Origin: Variovorax boronicumulans
Lineage (GTDB): Bacteria; Pseudomonadota; Gammaproteobacteria; Burkholderiales; Burkholderiaceae_C
Length of the DNA stretch: 64,000 bases
Reading direction: 5' to 3'
Assembly: GCF_019352895.1 (NCBI RefSeq)
Contig: NZ_JAAAFX010000009.1
Location: 62,001 to 126,000, forward strand
Of this stretch, positions 8,434 through 17,027 are shown piece by piece; the stretch's first letter is position 1, and each line of letters starts with the position of its first letter. A model generated the notes under the pieces. It saw only the letters and a program-made list of their open reading frames with translations. It was not told where the DNA came from and ran no database searches. The translations under genes and the position numbers were made by a program.

Positions 8434-8463
8434 TTCCTGTTTTCGCCTTCTGGAGCGGCTAAC

Positions 8464-8964
8464 TTGAAGAATCAACGTTCAAAAGAGAAATCCTCCGAAG
8501 GATCTTTCGACAAGATCGACATGGCGATCCTTCGCATCCTGCTGCAGGACTCGCGCCGCACGCTGCAGGAGATCGGCACCGAGGTCGGGCTGTCGGCCAC
8601 CAGCTGCTGGAGCCGGATCAAGCGGCTGGAGAGCGAGGGCGTGATCAAGCGCTACACCATCGACGTCGACCCGGGCAGCCTGGGCTACCACGACTCGGTG
8701 ATCGTGCAGGTCACGCTCGAGAGCCACACCGACGAGATGCTCTACGAGTTCGGCCGGGTGCTGGCCACCATCCCCGAGATCCAGGAGGCCTACCTGGTCT
8801 CGGGCGACTACGACTACTACGTGCGCATCGCGGTGCGCGACACGCGCGACTACGAGCGGCTGCTGCGCGAGAAGCTCTACAAGATCCCCGGCATCCGCCA
8901 CAGCAAGTCGAGCTTCGTGCTGCGCGTGCTCAAGGAGGCGACGGTGCCGCTGGCGGGGCTGTGA
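8464..8964 (+). CDS. Lrp/AsnC-family transcriptional regulator
   Basis: A 166-residue feast/famine regulator. The N-terminal helix-turn-helix runs over about residues 18-65 (ILLQDSRRTLQEIGTEVGLS then SCWSRIKRLESEGVI). The C-terminal RAM ligand domain includes VSGDYDYYVRIAV. I chose the TTG at 8464: GGAG lies 8 nt upstream (8452-8455) and the first ATG in frame (8521) would cut into the DNA-binding domain. It faces the acetolactate synthase gene, so control of that gene by an amino acid such as leucine is a reasonable inference. Confidence 0.9.
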   Translation: MKNQRSKEKSSEGSFDKIDMAILRILLQDSRRTLQEIGTEVGLSATSCWSRIKRLESEGVIKRYTIDVDPGSLGYHDSVIVQVTLESHTDEMLYEFGRVLATIPEIQEAYLVSGDYDYYVRIAVRDTRDYERLLREKLYKIPGIRHSKSSFVLRVLKEATVPLAGL

Positions 8965-9000
8965 GCGAGGAAGGGCCGCGTCGTGCGCGGCACCTTCGGA

Positions 9001-11229
9001 TCACATCTTCTGCGGCCGCCCCATGTCCGGCTGCGCGTAGTCGCACACGCCCTGCGGGAAGATCCGCGCCAGCCACGCCTTCTCCTCGGCGCTGAACGGA
9101 TCGGCCGCGCTGCCCGGGGTCTGGCCGTAGGTGCCGTCGGCCAGGGCCGTGGCGATCGGCTTGGGCCGGCACTTGAACATGTCGCCGCGGTAGGAATCGC
9201 CGGCCACCATGCGCGGGCTGGTGTTGACCTTGAAGCTCTGCGTGCAGGCGCCGGGGCGCGCCGTGTCCAGGATGCCGCCCCAGACCTGCGTGCCGGCCGC
9301 GATGGTCTGGCCGGTGGCGTTGAAGCACTGGTCGACGAAACGCGAGGGCTGGGCGCCGCCCGTGAGGTAGGCGTCGAGCACCGAGAGCGCGTCGGTCGCG
9401 CGCGTCGCCACGCCGACCTGGCTGGTCTCGCCGGTGAACCAGATCACCTGGTTGGCGGTGTTGCCGCCGGCGGCCTGCAGGCGCGCGCGCGCCGAGAAGG
9501 ACTGGCGCGAGTTGTGCATGTCCAGCACGTCTTCCTTCCAGGGGCGCAGGTCGATCAGCGGGATCGCCAGCGACTTGCCGGTGAACACCTGGCCCGCCGA
9601 GTAGGCGAGGTTCATCGCGCGCACGTCGCCGCTGCGCCGCGGCGCGGGCGTGCCGGCGGCGGTGCGGCAGTCGGCGCTGCGCTGCATGTTGCGGCTGTCG
9701 AAGGGGTCGGCCGGCGGCATCGCCCAATCGACGAACGCGTCCTGCTCCTTCCAGCTGCCCACGCAGGCGTTGATGCGCAAGAACTCCTGCGTGTCGATGT
9801 CGCCGCTCTTGAGCGCCTGCAGGCCGTACTGCACGCCCACGTTGTCGATCGGGATCGGCGCGAAGCCGCGCGCGTCGGTGCCGTAGATGTTGGCCAGGTC
9901 GTTCCAGTGCGTCCACTTCACGTTGGCGAAGGCGTCGGGCCATCCCAGCGACGCCGCCGTGCTCTTGAAGGCCGGATCGCTGAAGACCGGGTTGAACACG
10001 CCGGGGCCGGCCTTGCCCCAGCCTTCGATGCACTCGGAAGAACCGTTGCCGCCCAGAAAGCTGTTGCGCCGCGTGTCGCTGGTGGCCAGGCCCTCGATCA
10101 GCGTGCGGTCGCTCCACTTGGCCCAGCGCGAGCCGGGGTTGAGCGTGACCTCGTCCTTGAAGTACTGCTCGAGCAGCGAGCAGTCGGACACGTAGGGCAC
10201 CTGCGTCACCATGTCCGGATAGGACTGGATCGGCACGCCCGCGTCGAACAGGCCCTGCGGCCGGTTCTGCGCGAACATGTACTGCTGCACCGCGCCGCCC
10301 GAGATGCCCATCGCGACGGTGTACCGGGGCTTGCCGTAGGTCTGGACGAAATGCTCCTTGACCATGACCGCCGTCTCCTCGGCCAGCCGCAGGTTGTAGT
10401 GCACGCCGGTCTCGTTGCCCGACGAGGACACGATCGCATAGCCCTGCTCCAGCAGGCGCGGCATCATCGGCTTCTCCTCACCCCAGAGGCCGCCGAACCA
10501 CATGGCCTTGCCCTGCTGGTGGCCGACGCCCACGCCGCCGCGCATCCAGTAGACGAGCTTCTGGTTCCAGGCGCCGTTGTTGAGTTCTTCGGGCCGGGCG
10601 CTGCTCTCGGCGAAGGGCGCCAGGATGGCCGTGCTGTAGGCGAAGCGGTTGATGGTGCCGGCCTCGACGCGCACCACGAAAGGCAGGTCGGCGCCGTTCA
10701 CGCGCACACGCTGCATGTCGGCCGGGGGCGTGACGAACTGGGTGGCCGGGTCGAAGGGCTTGAAGTCGCTGCCCGTGTAGTAGAAGTAGCGCAGCTGCGT
10801 CTTCACGCCGCATTCCTTGCTGTAGCCCCGCAGCGGGCTGCTTGTGTCGCCGGGGATCTGATAGACCGGCATCCCGATGCCGTCGTGGTTGTCGACCTCG
10901 GGCGCGCCCAGGTTCGAGGCCTGCGTGAGGCACATGAACGCAGGCTGCTGCGGTCCGCTGAACGCCGTCTCGCCCGAAGGGCCGATGTCGCCGACCCAGA
11001 ACTTCAGGCCGGCCAGCGAGACCTCGGGCTTGGGCGTGCCGGGATCGGTACCGGGGTCGACGGGCGTGCTGCCGTCGCCGCCACCGGCCGTGGGTGGGGT
11101 GGTGGTCGGTGGCGTGGTGCCGGGCGTGCCCGGTGCGCTGTTGCCGCTCCCGCCGCCGCATGCGACCAGCAGCGCCGTGGCCAGCGCCACGCCGATCCAG
11201 GCCGAAGCCTGCTTGTGTCTCTCGTTCAT
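9001..11229 (-). CDS. DUF6351-like lipoprotein, alpha/beta-hydrolase fold
   Basis: A 742-residue exported lipoprotein. The signal peptide ends in the lipobox LLVAC (Cys near residue 24), followed by a Gly/Thr/Pro-rich linker to about residue 68. The globular part contains a nucleophile elbow AMGISGGAVQQY with candidate catalytic S310, typical of alpha/beta hydrolases. Many cysteines in the second half suggest disulfides. It resembles, from memory, the DUF6351 family found in environmental proteobacteria, of unknown substrate. It stands alone, convergent with the Lrp gene; an extracellular esterase or depolymerase role is inference. Confidence 0.75.
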   Translation of the reverse strand: MNERHKQASAWIGVALATALLVACGGGSGNSAPGTPGTTPPTTTPPTAGGGDGSTPVDPGTDPGTPKPEVSLAGLKFWVGDIGPSGETAFSGPQQPAFMCLTQASNLGAPEVDNHDGIGMPVYQIPGDTSSPLRGYSKECGVKTQLRYFYYTGSDFKPFDPATQFVTPPADMQRVRVNGADLPFVVRVEAGTINRFAYSTAILAPFAESSARPEELNNGAWNQKLVYWMRGGVGVGHQQGKAMWFGGLWGEEKPMMPRLLEQGYAIVSSSGNETGVHYNLRLAEETAVMVKEHFVQTYGKPRYTVAMGISGGAVQQYMFAQNRPQGLFDAGVPIQSYPDMVTQVPYVSDCSLLEQYFKDEVTLNPGSRWAKWSDRTLIEGLATSDTRRNSFLGGNGSSECIEGWGKAGPGVFNPVFSDPAFKSTAASLGWPDAFANVKWTHWNDLANIYGTDARGFAPIPIDNVGVQYGLQALKSGDIDTQEFLRINACVGSWKEQDAFVDWAMPPADPFDSRNMQRSADCRTAAGTPAPRRSGDVRAMNLAYSAGQVFTGKSLAIPLIDLRPWKEDVLDMHNSRQSFSARARLQAAGGNTANQVIWFTGETSQVGVATRATDALSVLDAYLTGGAQPSRFVDQCFNATGQTIAAGTQVWGGILDTARPGACTQSFKVNTSPRMVAGDSYRGDMFKCRPKPIATALADGTYGQTPGSAADPFSAEEKAWLARIFPQGVCDYAQPDMGRPQKM

Positions 11230-11419
11230 GTGTGTCTCCTGCTCGCGGATGTGCGCCGGTGGCGCGCCGCTTGTTGATGCGCATGCCGCACGGCCTGCGC
11301 ATGCGGGTCGTGGGCTTCAGCATCGTAGGGAGGCGGTGCCGCACCGAACAGTCAGAACACAGGGCAATGGCTGTCAGATAAACGGGCGGCGCGAGGCGGC
11401 CCAGCGGCCGCGTCGTTCC

Positions 11420-12394
11420 CTACTGCAGCTTGAGCCCGATCTTCGCGATCAGCTTCTTGTAGAAGTCGCTGTCGCTGACCATCTGCGCCTTGAAGGCCGT
11501 GTTGTCGGCGTAGGAGTAGCCGAGGTTGAGCTTCTGCAGGCTCTCGATGAAGGCCGGGTCCTTGGCGGTCTTCTCGGCCGCGACCTTGAGGATCTCGATG
11601 ACCTCGGGCGGCGTGCCCTTGGGGGCGGCCAGCCCGCGCCAGGCGCCCAGCGACACGTCGATGCCGCGCTCCTTGAGCGTGGGCGTGCTCTCGAAGCCCT
11701 TGAGGCGCTGGTCCGACATCACGGCCAGCATCTTGAGCTTGCCCGCGGCAAGGTGCACGCCCACCTCGGCCGGGCTCACGGCCACCGCGTCGATGTGGCC
11801 GCCCAGCAGCGCGAGCACCGCGGGCGCCGCGCCCTGGTAGGGAACCTGGTTGAACTTGACCTGCGCCTGGTCCTCCAGCGCCGAGGCCGTGAGGTTCCAG
11901 ATCGAACCGTTGCCCGCGTTGCCCATGCGCATTTCGCCGGGCGTCTTCTTCGAGGCGGCGAGGAATTCCTCGATGGTGTTCCAGGGCGCGTCGGCGCGCA
12001 CCGTGATCGCGGACGGGTCGAAGTTCAGCCGTGCAATGGGCGTCAGCGCATCGTGGGTGAACTTCACCAGGCCCAGGCTGTTCAGGAAGGTGAGCTCCAC
12101 CGTGACCAGCGCGAGCTTGTAGCCGTCGGGCTTGCTGTTGATCACGTCGGTCCAGCCGATCGAGCCGCTCGCGCCGGGCTTGTTGTTCACCACGATGCTC
12201 TGCTTGAGGTACTTGCGAGAGACGTCGGCGAAGGCGCGCGCCAGCGCATCGGTGCCGCCACCCGCCGCATAGGGCACGATCAGCTCGATGTTGTGGTCGG
12301 GGTAGGCGGCGGCCGGCTGGGCCTGCGCCAGTCCGCTCAGGCCGATGCCGGCCAGCGCCATCAGCGCCATGCGCCGGGTGTTCTTCGAAACCAT
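11420..12394 (-). CDS. Bug/TctC-family periplasmic substrate-binding protein
   Basis: A 324-residue periplasmic binding protein with a cleaved signal peptide (GLSGLAQAQ, cut near residue 26). The mature start IELIVPYAAGGGTDALAR is the signature of the Bug/TctC family, and the second signature PGASGSIGW follows. Bug proteins bind carboxylates, amino acids or nicotinate-like compounds for tripartite tricarboxylate transporters. No TctA/B genes adjoin it, and it lies 46 nt downstream of the indolepyruvate oxidoreductase gene on the same strand, so co-transcription and an aromatic keto-acid ligand are possible but unproven. Confidence 0.92.
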   Translation of the reverse strand: MVSKNTRRMALMALAGIGLSGLAQAQPAAAYPDHNIELIVPYAAGGGTDALARAFADVSRKYLKQSIVVNNKPGASGSIGWTDVINSKPDGYKLALVTVELTFLNSLGLVKFTHDALTPIARLNFDPSAITVRADAPWNTIEEFLAASKKTPGEMRMGNAGNGSIWNLTASALEDQAQVKFNQVPYQGAAPAVLALLGGHIDAVAVSPAEVGVHLAAGKLKMLAVMSDQRLKGFESTPTLKERGIDVSLGAWRGLAAPKGTPPEVIEILKVAAEKTAKDPAFIESLQKLNLGYSYADNTAFKAQMVSDSDFYKKLIAKIGLKLQ

Positions 12395-12440
12395 CGTCGT
12401 CTCCTCGGGTTGTTATCGGTTCAGCGGGAAAAGAGGGCGC

Positions 12441-15400
12441 TCAGGCGGCGCGCTGCAGCGGGATCATGCGGCGGTCGAGCGCGGCCAGCAGGTCCTGCTC
12501 GCGCACCTGCACCGCGGCCAGGCTCTTCGCGCGCACATGGCCGTAGCCGCGAATGTCTTCGGGCAGCGAGGCCAGCGCCACGGCGGCGGCGTGGTGGGCC
12601 GGGTCCGAGGACGACTGCAGCGTCGACAGCACGCGCTCGATCGTCTGCTCGTAGCGTGCGAGCACGGCGCGTTCGCCGCGTCGCTCCTCGCTGCGCCCGA
12701 ACAGGTCGAAGCGCGTGCCGCGCAGCGTGCGCAGCCGGGCCAGCACCCGGAACAGCGGCAGCACCCAGGCGCCGAACTCGCGCTTGCGCAGTTCGCCGGT
12801 GGCCGGGTCGCGGCGCGACAGCAGTGGCGGCGCGAGGTTGAAGACCAGCCGGTAGTCGCCCTCGAACTGCTGCGCGAGCTTGGCGAGGAAGCCGCTGTGC
12901 GCATGCAGGCGCGCGACCTCGTACTCGTCCTTGATCGCCATCAGCTTGAAGTGGCAGCGGGCCACGGCCTCGGTCAGCGCGCTGCCCTGGCCGAAGCGGC
13001 CGGCCTCGGCCGCGCGCACGCGCTCGACCAGCGCGGTGTAGCGCGCCGCGTAGGCCGCGTCCTGGTAGTCTGTGAGGAAGCGGGTGCGCAGCGCGATGCT
13101 CTCGTCGAGGTTCTTCGCACGCGGTGGCGACACGGCCGCGCCGTCGCTGCCGCGCTTGAGCACCAGCAGGCGCTCGACCGCCTGCGGGTCGACCGCGGTG
13201 CGGCGGCCCCAGAGGAAGGCGTCGGCGTTCATGCGCTGGCCGGTGCCGTTGAGTTCGATCGCGGCCGCGATGGCTTCGGCGCCGATCGGAATCAGGCCGC
13301 GCTGGTAGGCGAAGCCCAGCATGAACATGTTGGCCGCGATGCTGTCGCCCAGGAGCGCGGTCGCGATGCGGCCCGCGTCGACGAACTCGGCCGCGTCCTC
13401 GCCCACCGCGTCGATCACGTTGCCGCGCAGGCCGTCGCGCGGGAACTGCATGTCGGCATGGCGCGAGAACTCGCCCGGCATGAATTCCTTGGTGTTGACC
13501 AGCACGCGCGTGCGGCCGCGCCGCGTCGCGGCCAGCGTCTTGGAATTGCCGGCCACGATCACGTCGCAGCCCAGCACCAGGTCGGCGCCGCCCGCGGCGA
13601 TGCGGATGGTCTTGATGGCCTCGGGCGAGGCGCCGAAGCGCAGGTGGCTCCAGACCGAGCCGCCTTTCTGCGCCAGGCCCGCCATGTCGAGCAGGCCGCA
13701 GCCGCGGCCTTCGAGGTGCGCCGCCATGCCGAGGATGGCGCCGATGGTGACCACGCCCGTGCCGCCCATGCCGGTCACGAGGATGCTGTAGACGCGCTCG
13801 TCGAGCGAGGGCAGCACGGGTTCGGGCAGCACCGGGAACAGCGTGGTGTCGGCGACCGGCTCGGGCTTGCGCAGCGCGCCGCCCAGCACCGTCACGAAGC
13901 TGGGGCAGAAGCCCTTGACGCAGGAATAGTCCTTGTTGCACGAGGACTGGTCGATCTGCCGCTTGCGGCCGAACTCGGTCTCGAGTGGCTGCACCGAGAC
14001 GCAGTTGGACTTCACGCCGCAGTCGCCGCAGCCCTCGCACACCAGGTCGTTGATCACCAGCCGCTTGGCCGGGTCGGGGAAGGTGCCGCGCTTGCGCCGG
14101 CGCCGCTTCTCGGCCGCGCAGGTCTGGTCGTAGATCAGCGCCGTGGTGCCAGGCAGCTCGCGCAGTTCGCGCTGCACCGCGTCGATGTCGTCGCGGTGGT
14201 GCACCGTCACGCCGTCGGGCCAGCGCACGTCGGCCGCGTACTTGTCGGGCTCGTCGCTCACGATCACGATGCGGCCCACGCCTTCGGCGCGCACCTGGTG
14301 CGCGATCATCGGCACGTCGAGCGGGCCGTCGTGGCGCTGGCCGCCGGTCATGGCGACCGCGTCGTTGAACAGGATCTTGTAGGTGATGTTGGTGCGCGCG
14401 GCCACGGCCGCGCGGATCGCAAGCAGGCCCGAATGGAAGTAGGTGCCGTCGCCGAGGTTCTGGAACATGTGGGTGCGCCTGGAGAAGGGCGCCTCGCCGA
14501 CCCACGACATGCCCTCGGCACCCATCTGCGTGTAGCCCAGGGTCGAGCGGTCCATGCTCTGCGCCATCCAGCTGCAGCCGATGCCGGCGTAGCCCTTGCT
14601 GCCGGCGGGCAGCACGGTCGAGGAGCTGTGCGGGCAGCCGCTGCAGAAGTAGAAGCTGCGCGACAGGATGTCGACCACGCCGCGCGGCGCGCGCCAGGCC
14701 TTGATCTCCTCCAAGCGGCGGCGCAGGGCCGGGTCGTCTTGCAGTTCGAGCAGCCGCTCGCCGATGGCGATCGCGATCTGGTTGGAGTCCAGCGCCATCT
14801 CCGACTGGAACATCACCGCGCCGTGTTCGTCGCGCTTGCCCACGATGGCCGGCGTGTGGGCGCGGCCGTAGAGCTGCTCCTTGAGCTGGAACTCGATCAG
14901 GCTGCGCTTCTCCTCGACCACCAGGATCTTCTCGAGCCCGTCGGCGAAGGCCACCGCGCCCTGGGGCTCCAGCGGCCAGGGCATGCCGACCTTGTAGAGC
15001 CGCAGCCCCTTGGCCACGGCCGCTGCCTCCGACAGGTCCAGGTCGTCGAGCGCCTGCAGCACGTCGAGGTAGCTCTTGCCGTGCGAGACCACGCCCAGCC
15101 GCGCCGAGGCGCTGTCGAGCACGATGCGGTCGATGCCGTTGGCACGCGCGAAGGCGGTCACGGCGCCGAGCTTGTGGCGGTGCAGCCGCGCCTCCTGCGC
15201 ATGCGGCGTGTCGGGCTGGCGGATGTTCACGCCGTCGGCGGGCAGGTCCACGCCCTGCGGCGCGACGATCTTCACGCGCTCGATGTCGACGTCGATGGAC
15301 GCGGTGGCCTCGACCGTGTCCTTCACGCACTTGATGCCGACCCAGCAACCGCTGTAGCGCGACATGGCCCAGCCGATCACGCCGTAGTCGAGGATCTCCT

Positions 15401-15929
15401 GCACGCCGGCCGGGCTCAGCACCGGGATCATCGCGTCGACCATCGCGAACTCGCTCTGATGGCAGGTGGTCGACGATTCGCAGGTGTGGTCGTCGCCCAT
15501 CAGCACCAGCACGCCGCCGTGGCGCGACGACCCCGCGAGGTTGCCGTGGCGGAAGGCGTCGCCGGTGCGGTCCACGCCTGGGCCCTTGCCGTACCACATG
15601 GCGAACACGCCGTCGTGCTTGCCCTCGCCGCCGATCTCGGCCTGTTGCGAGCCCCAGACGGCGGTGGCCGCGAGATCCTCGTTGACACCGGGTACGAACA
15701 CCACGTTGCGCGCGCCCAGGTGCTTCCTGGCCTTGGCGATCTGTTCGTCGAGCCCGCCCAGCGGCGAGCCGCGGTAGCCGCTGATGTAGCCCGCGGTGTC
15801 GAGGCCCGCGCGGCGGTCGCGTTCGTGCTGCGTGAGCGGCAACCGCACCAGCGCCTGGGTGCCGGTGATGAAGATGCGGCCGCGGGTCAGCGTGTACTTG
15901 TCGTCGAGCGTGACGGCTTTCAAGGTCAT
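12441..15929 (-). CDS. Fused indolepyruvate:ferredoxin oxidoreductase (IorA-IorB type)
   Basis: An 1162-residue ThDP/Fe-S enzyme that oxidatively decarboxylates aryl-pyruvates to acyl-CoA with ferredoxin as acceptor. In order: an alpha-like pyrimidine domain, a ThDP-binding part including YFCSGCPHSSST, a ferredoxin-like segment with cysteines from residue 631 (VCEGCGDCGVKSNC then CNKDYSCVKGFC), an IorB-like gamma domain (ILVTGMGGTGVVTIGA), and a C-terminal DUF6537-like domain. The start at 15929 was chosen because the upstream frame is arginine- and serine-rich and unlike the family. The separate archaeal subunits are thus one polypeptide, the usual proteobacterial form. It is divergent from a GntR regulator across a palindromic promoter. 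Confidence 0.92.
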   Translation of the reverse strand: MTLKAVTLDDKYTLTRGRIFITGTQALVRLPLTQHERDRRAGLDTAGYISGYRGSPLGGLDEQIAKARKHLGARNVVFVPGVNEDLAATAVWGSQQAEIGGEGKHDGVFAMWYGKGPGVDRTGDAFRHGNLAGSSRHGGVLVLMGDDHTCESSTTCHQSEFAMVDAMIPVLSPAGVQEILDYGVIGWAMSRYSGCWVGIKCVKDTVEATASIDVDIERVKIVAPQGVDLPADGVNIRQPDTPHAQEARLHRHKLGAVTAFARANGIDRIVLDSASARLGVVSHGKSYLDVLQALDDLDLSEAAAVAKGLRLYKVGMPWPLEPQGAVAFADGLEKILVVEEKRSLIEFQLKEQLYGRAHTPAIVGKRDEHGAVMFQSEMALDSNQIAIAIGERLLELQDDPALRRRLEEIKAWRAPRGVVDILSRSFYFCSGCPHSSSTVLPAGSKGYAGIGCSWMAQSMDRSTLGYTQMGAEGMSWVGEAPFSRRTHMFQNLGDGTYFHSGLLAIRAAVAARTNITYKILFNDAVAMTGGQRHDGPLDVPMIAHQVRAEGVGRIVIVSDEPDKYAADVRWPDGVTVHHRDDIDAVQRELRELPGTTALIYDQTCAAEKRRRRKRGTFPDPAKRLVINDLVCEGCGDCGVKSNCVSVQPLETEFGRKRQIDQSSCNKDYSCVKGFCPSFVTVLGGALRKPEPVADTTLFPVLPEPVLPSLDERVYSILVTGMGGTGVVTIGAILGMAAHLEGRGCGLLDMAGLAQKGGSVWSHLRFGASPEAIKTIRIAAGGADLVLGCDVIVAGNSKTLAATRRGRTRVLVNTKEFMPGEFSRHADMQFPRDGLRGNVIDAVGEDAAEFVDAGRIATALLGDSIAANMFMLGFAYQRGLIPIGAEAIAAAIELNGTGQRMNADAFLWGRRTAVDPQAVERLLVLKRGSDGAAVSPPRAKNLDESIALRTRFLTDYQDAAYAARYTALVERVRAAEAGRFGQGSALTEAVARCHFKLMAIKDEYEVARLHAHSGFLAKLAQQFEGDYRLVFNLAPPLLSRRDPATGELRKREFGAWVLPLFRVLARLRTLRGTRFDLFGRSEERRGERAVLARYEQTIERVLSTLQSSSDPAHHAAAVALASLPEDIRGYGHVRAKSLAAVQVREQDLLAALDRRMIPLQRAA

Positions 15930-16015
15930 GGCCTGCCTCGGGTGTGGGGTTTCTCGTGGGGGCGAGGCGCATCGGGGCGCGCCTGCGATTCGGCATCCGC
16001 AAGCGGTGCCTCCGC

Positions 16016-16029
16016 AAGTGTCGACACTT
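16016..16029. promoter_or_regulatory. Perfect 14-bp palindrome, candidate GntR operator
   Basis: AAGTGTCGACACTT is perfectly self-complementary and sits in the 267-bp region between the indolepyruvate oxidoreductase (start 15929) and the divergent GntR gene (start 16197). A symmetric site of this size suits an FCD-type GntR dimer. The rest of the gap has a shorter repeat, GTCGC-N4-GCGAC at 16129-16142, and no other gene. Confidence 0.45.
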
Positions 16030-16196
16030 TTGCACGACGGCCCACTAGGGAAACTCCGCGCTCGGGCCCGGGCCGGCGCCCTGTGCAGCGCCAACGCGGG
16101 CGGCACTCGCTACACTGAGGCGCGATCTGTCGCCTGAGCGACGGCGAACCCGCCTGCAAAGCACAGCTGTCGCCACCATTCCCCTCCTCACGCCGC

Positions 16197-16928
16197 ATGC
16201 CTCGAACGCCCCGTCGATCCAGCCCCAGACCGCCGCGCGAGGCCCGCGAGGAGAGCAGCGTGGAGCGGCTCTACCTCGCGCTGCGCGAGCGCTGCATGCG
16301 CTACGACTTCAAGCCCGGTGCGCGCATCAACGAACAGGCGCTGGGGCGCGAACTCGGCGTGAGCCGCGCGCCCTTGCGCGAGGCGCTGAACCGGCTGGCC
16401 GCCGAAGGCCTGCTCGACTTCGTGATGAACAAGGGCTTCCTGCGCAAGGCCATCAGCGTCGACGAGGTGTTCGACCTCTACCAGGTGCGCATCGCGCTGG
16501 AGCGCCGCGCGGTGCTGCTCGCGGTGCAGCGGGCCAGCGACGAGGAGATCGCGGTGCTGGGCATCTATTGGCAGCTGGTGATGGCCGCCTCCGACGACCT
16601 GGCGACCGCGGACATGGTGCTGGCCGACGAGGAGTTCCATCGCCATCTCGTGGCCCTGTCGCACAACAAGGAACTGGTGGCCTTCATGGACATCGTCACG
16701 CGCCGCATCCATGTGGCGCGGCACGTCGACATCGAGCAGTCGGACTGGAACGACCGCGCTTTCGAGGCCCATGCCCGGATCGTCGCGCTCATCGCGCAAC
16801 GGGACACCGTGGGCGCGCTGGAGGTGCTCACCGCACACATCGACATGAGCCTGCACCGCGCCGTGCAGATCACGCGCGAGATGGTGGCGCGCTTCTTTCT
16901 GGTCGAGGCCGGGGCATCGCGCGGATGA
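16197..16928 (+). CDS. GntR-family (FCD) transcriptional regulator
   Basis: A 243-residue regulator. The winged helix spans about residues 20-85 (INEQALGRELGVSRAPLREA) and the FCD ligand-binding domain about 90-225, with FHRHLV and a downstream HIDMSLHR supplying likely metal-ligand histidines. A basic, proline-rich N-terminal tail precedes the helix. It is divergent from the indolepyruvate oxidoreductase gene and is the natural candidate to control it and the Bug protein gene behind it. Confidence 0.92.
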   Translation: MPRTPRRSSPRPPREAREESSVERLYLALRERCMRYDFKPGARINEQALGRELGVSRAPLREALNRLAAEGLLDFVMNKGFLRKAISVDEVFDLYQVRIALERRAVLLAVQRASDEEIAVLGIYWQLVMAASDDLATADMVLADEEFHRHLVALSHNKELVAFMDIVTRRIHVARHVDIEQSDWNDRAFEAHARIVALIAQRDTVGALEVLTAHIDMSLHRAVQITREMVARFFLVEAGASRG

Positions 16929-17027
16929 GGCGGCCAGGTTTCGCGGCGGGTGTGTCCCGGGGAGCGCCGCGCGACGTTAGAGTTCAGCCCTTCCTTTCCC
17001 TCGCTTCCCGTGCGCGATCGCCGAGTC

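Noticed and set aside
12345..16118. A 1257-codon open frame on the plus strand opposite the indolepyruvate oxidoreductase
   Set aside because: It is composed mainly of Arg, Ala, Val, Gly, His and Gln with no recognisable domain, and the opposite strand has clear Fe-S and ThDP motifs. It is an antisense by-product of high GC.
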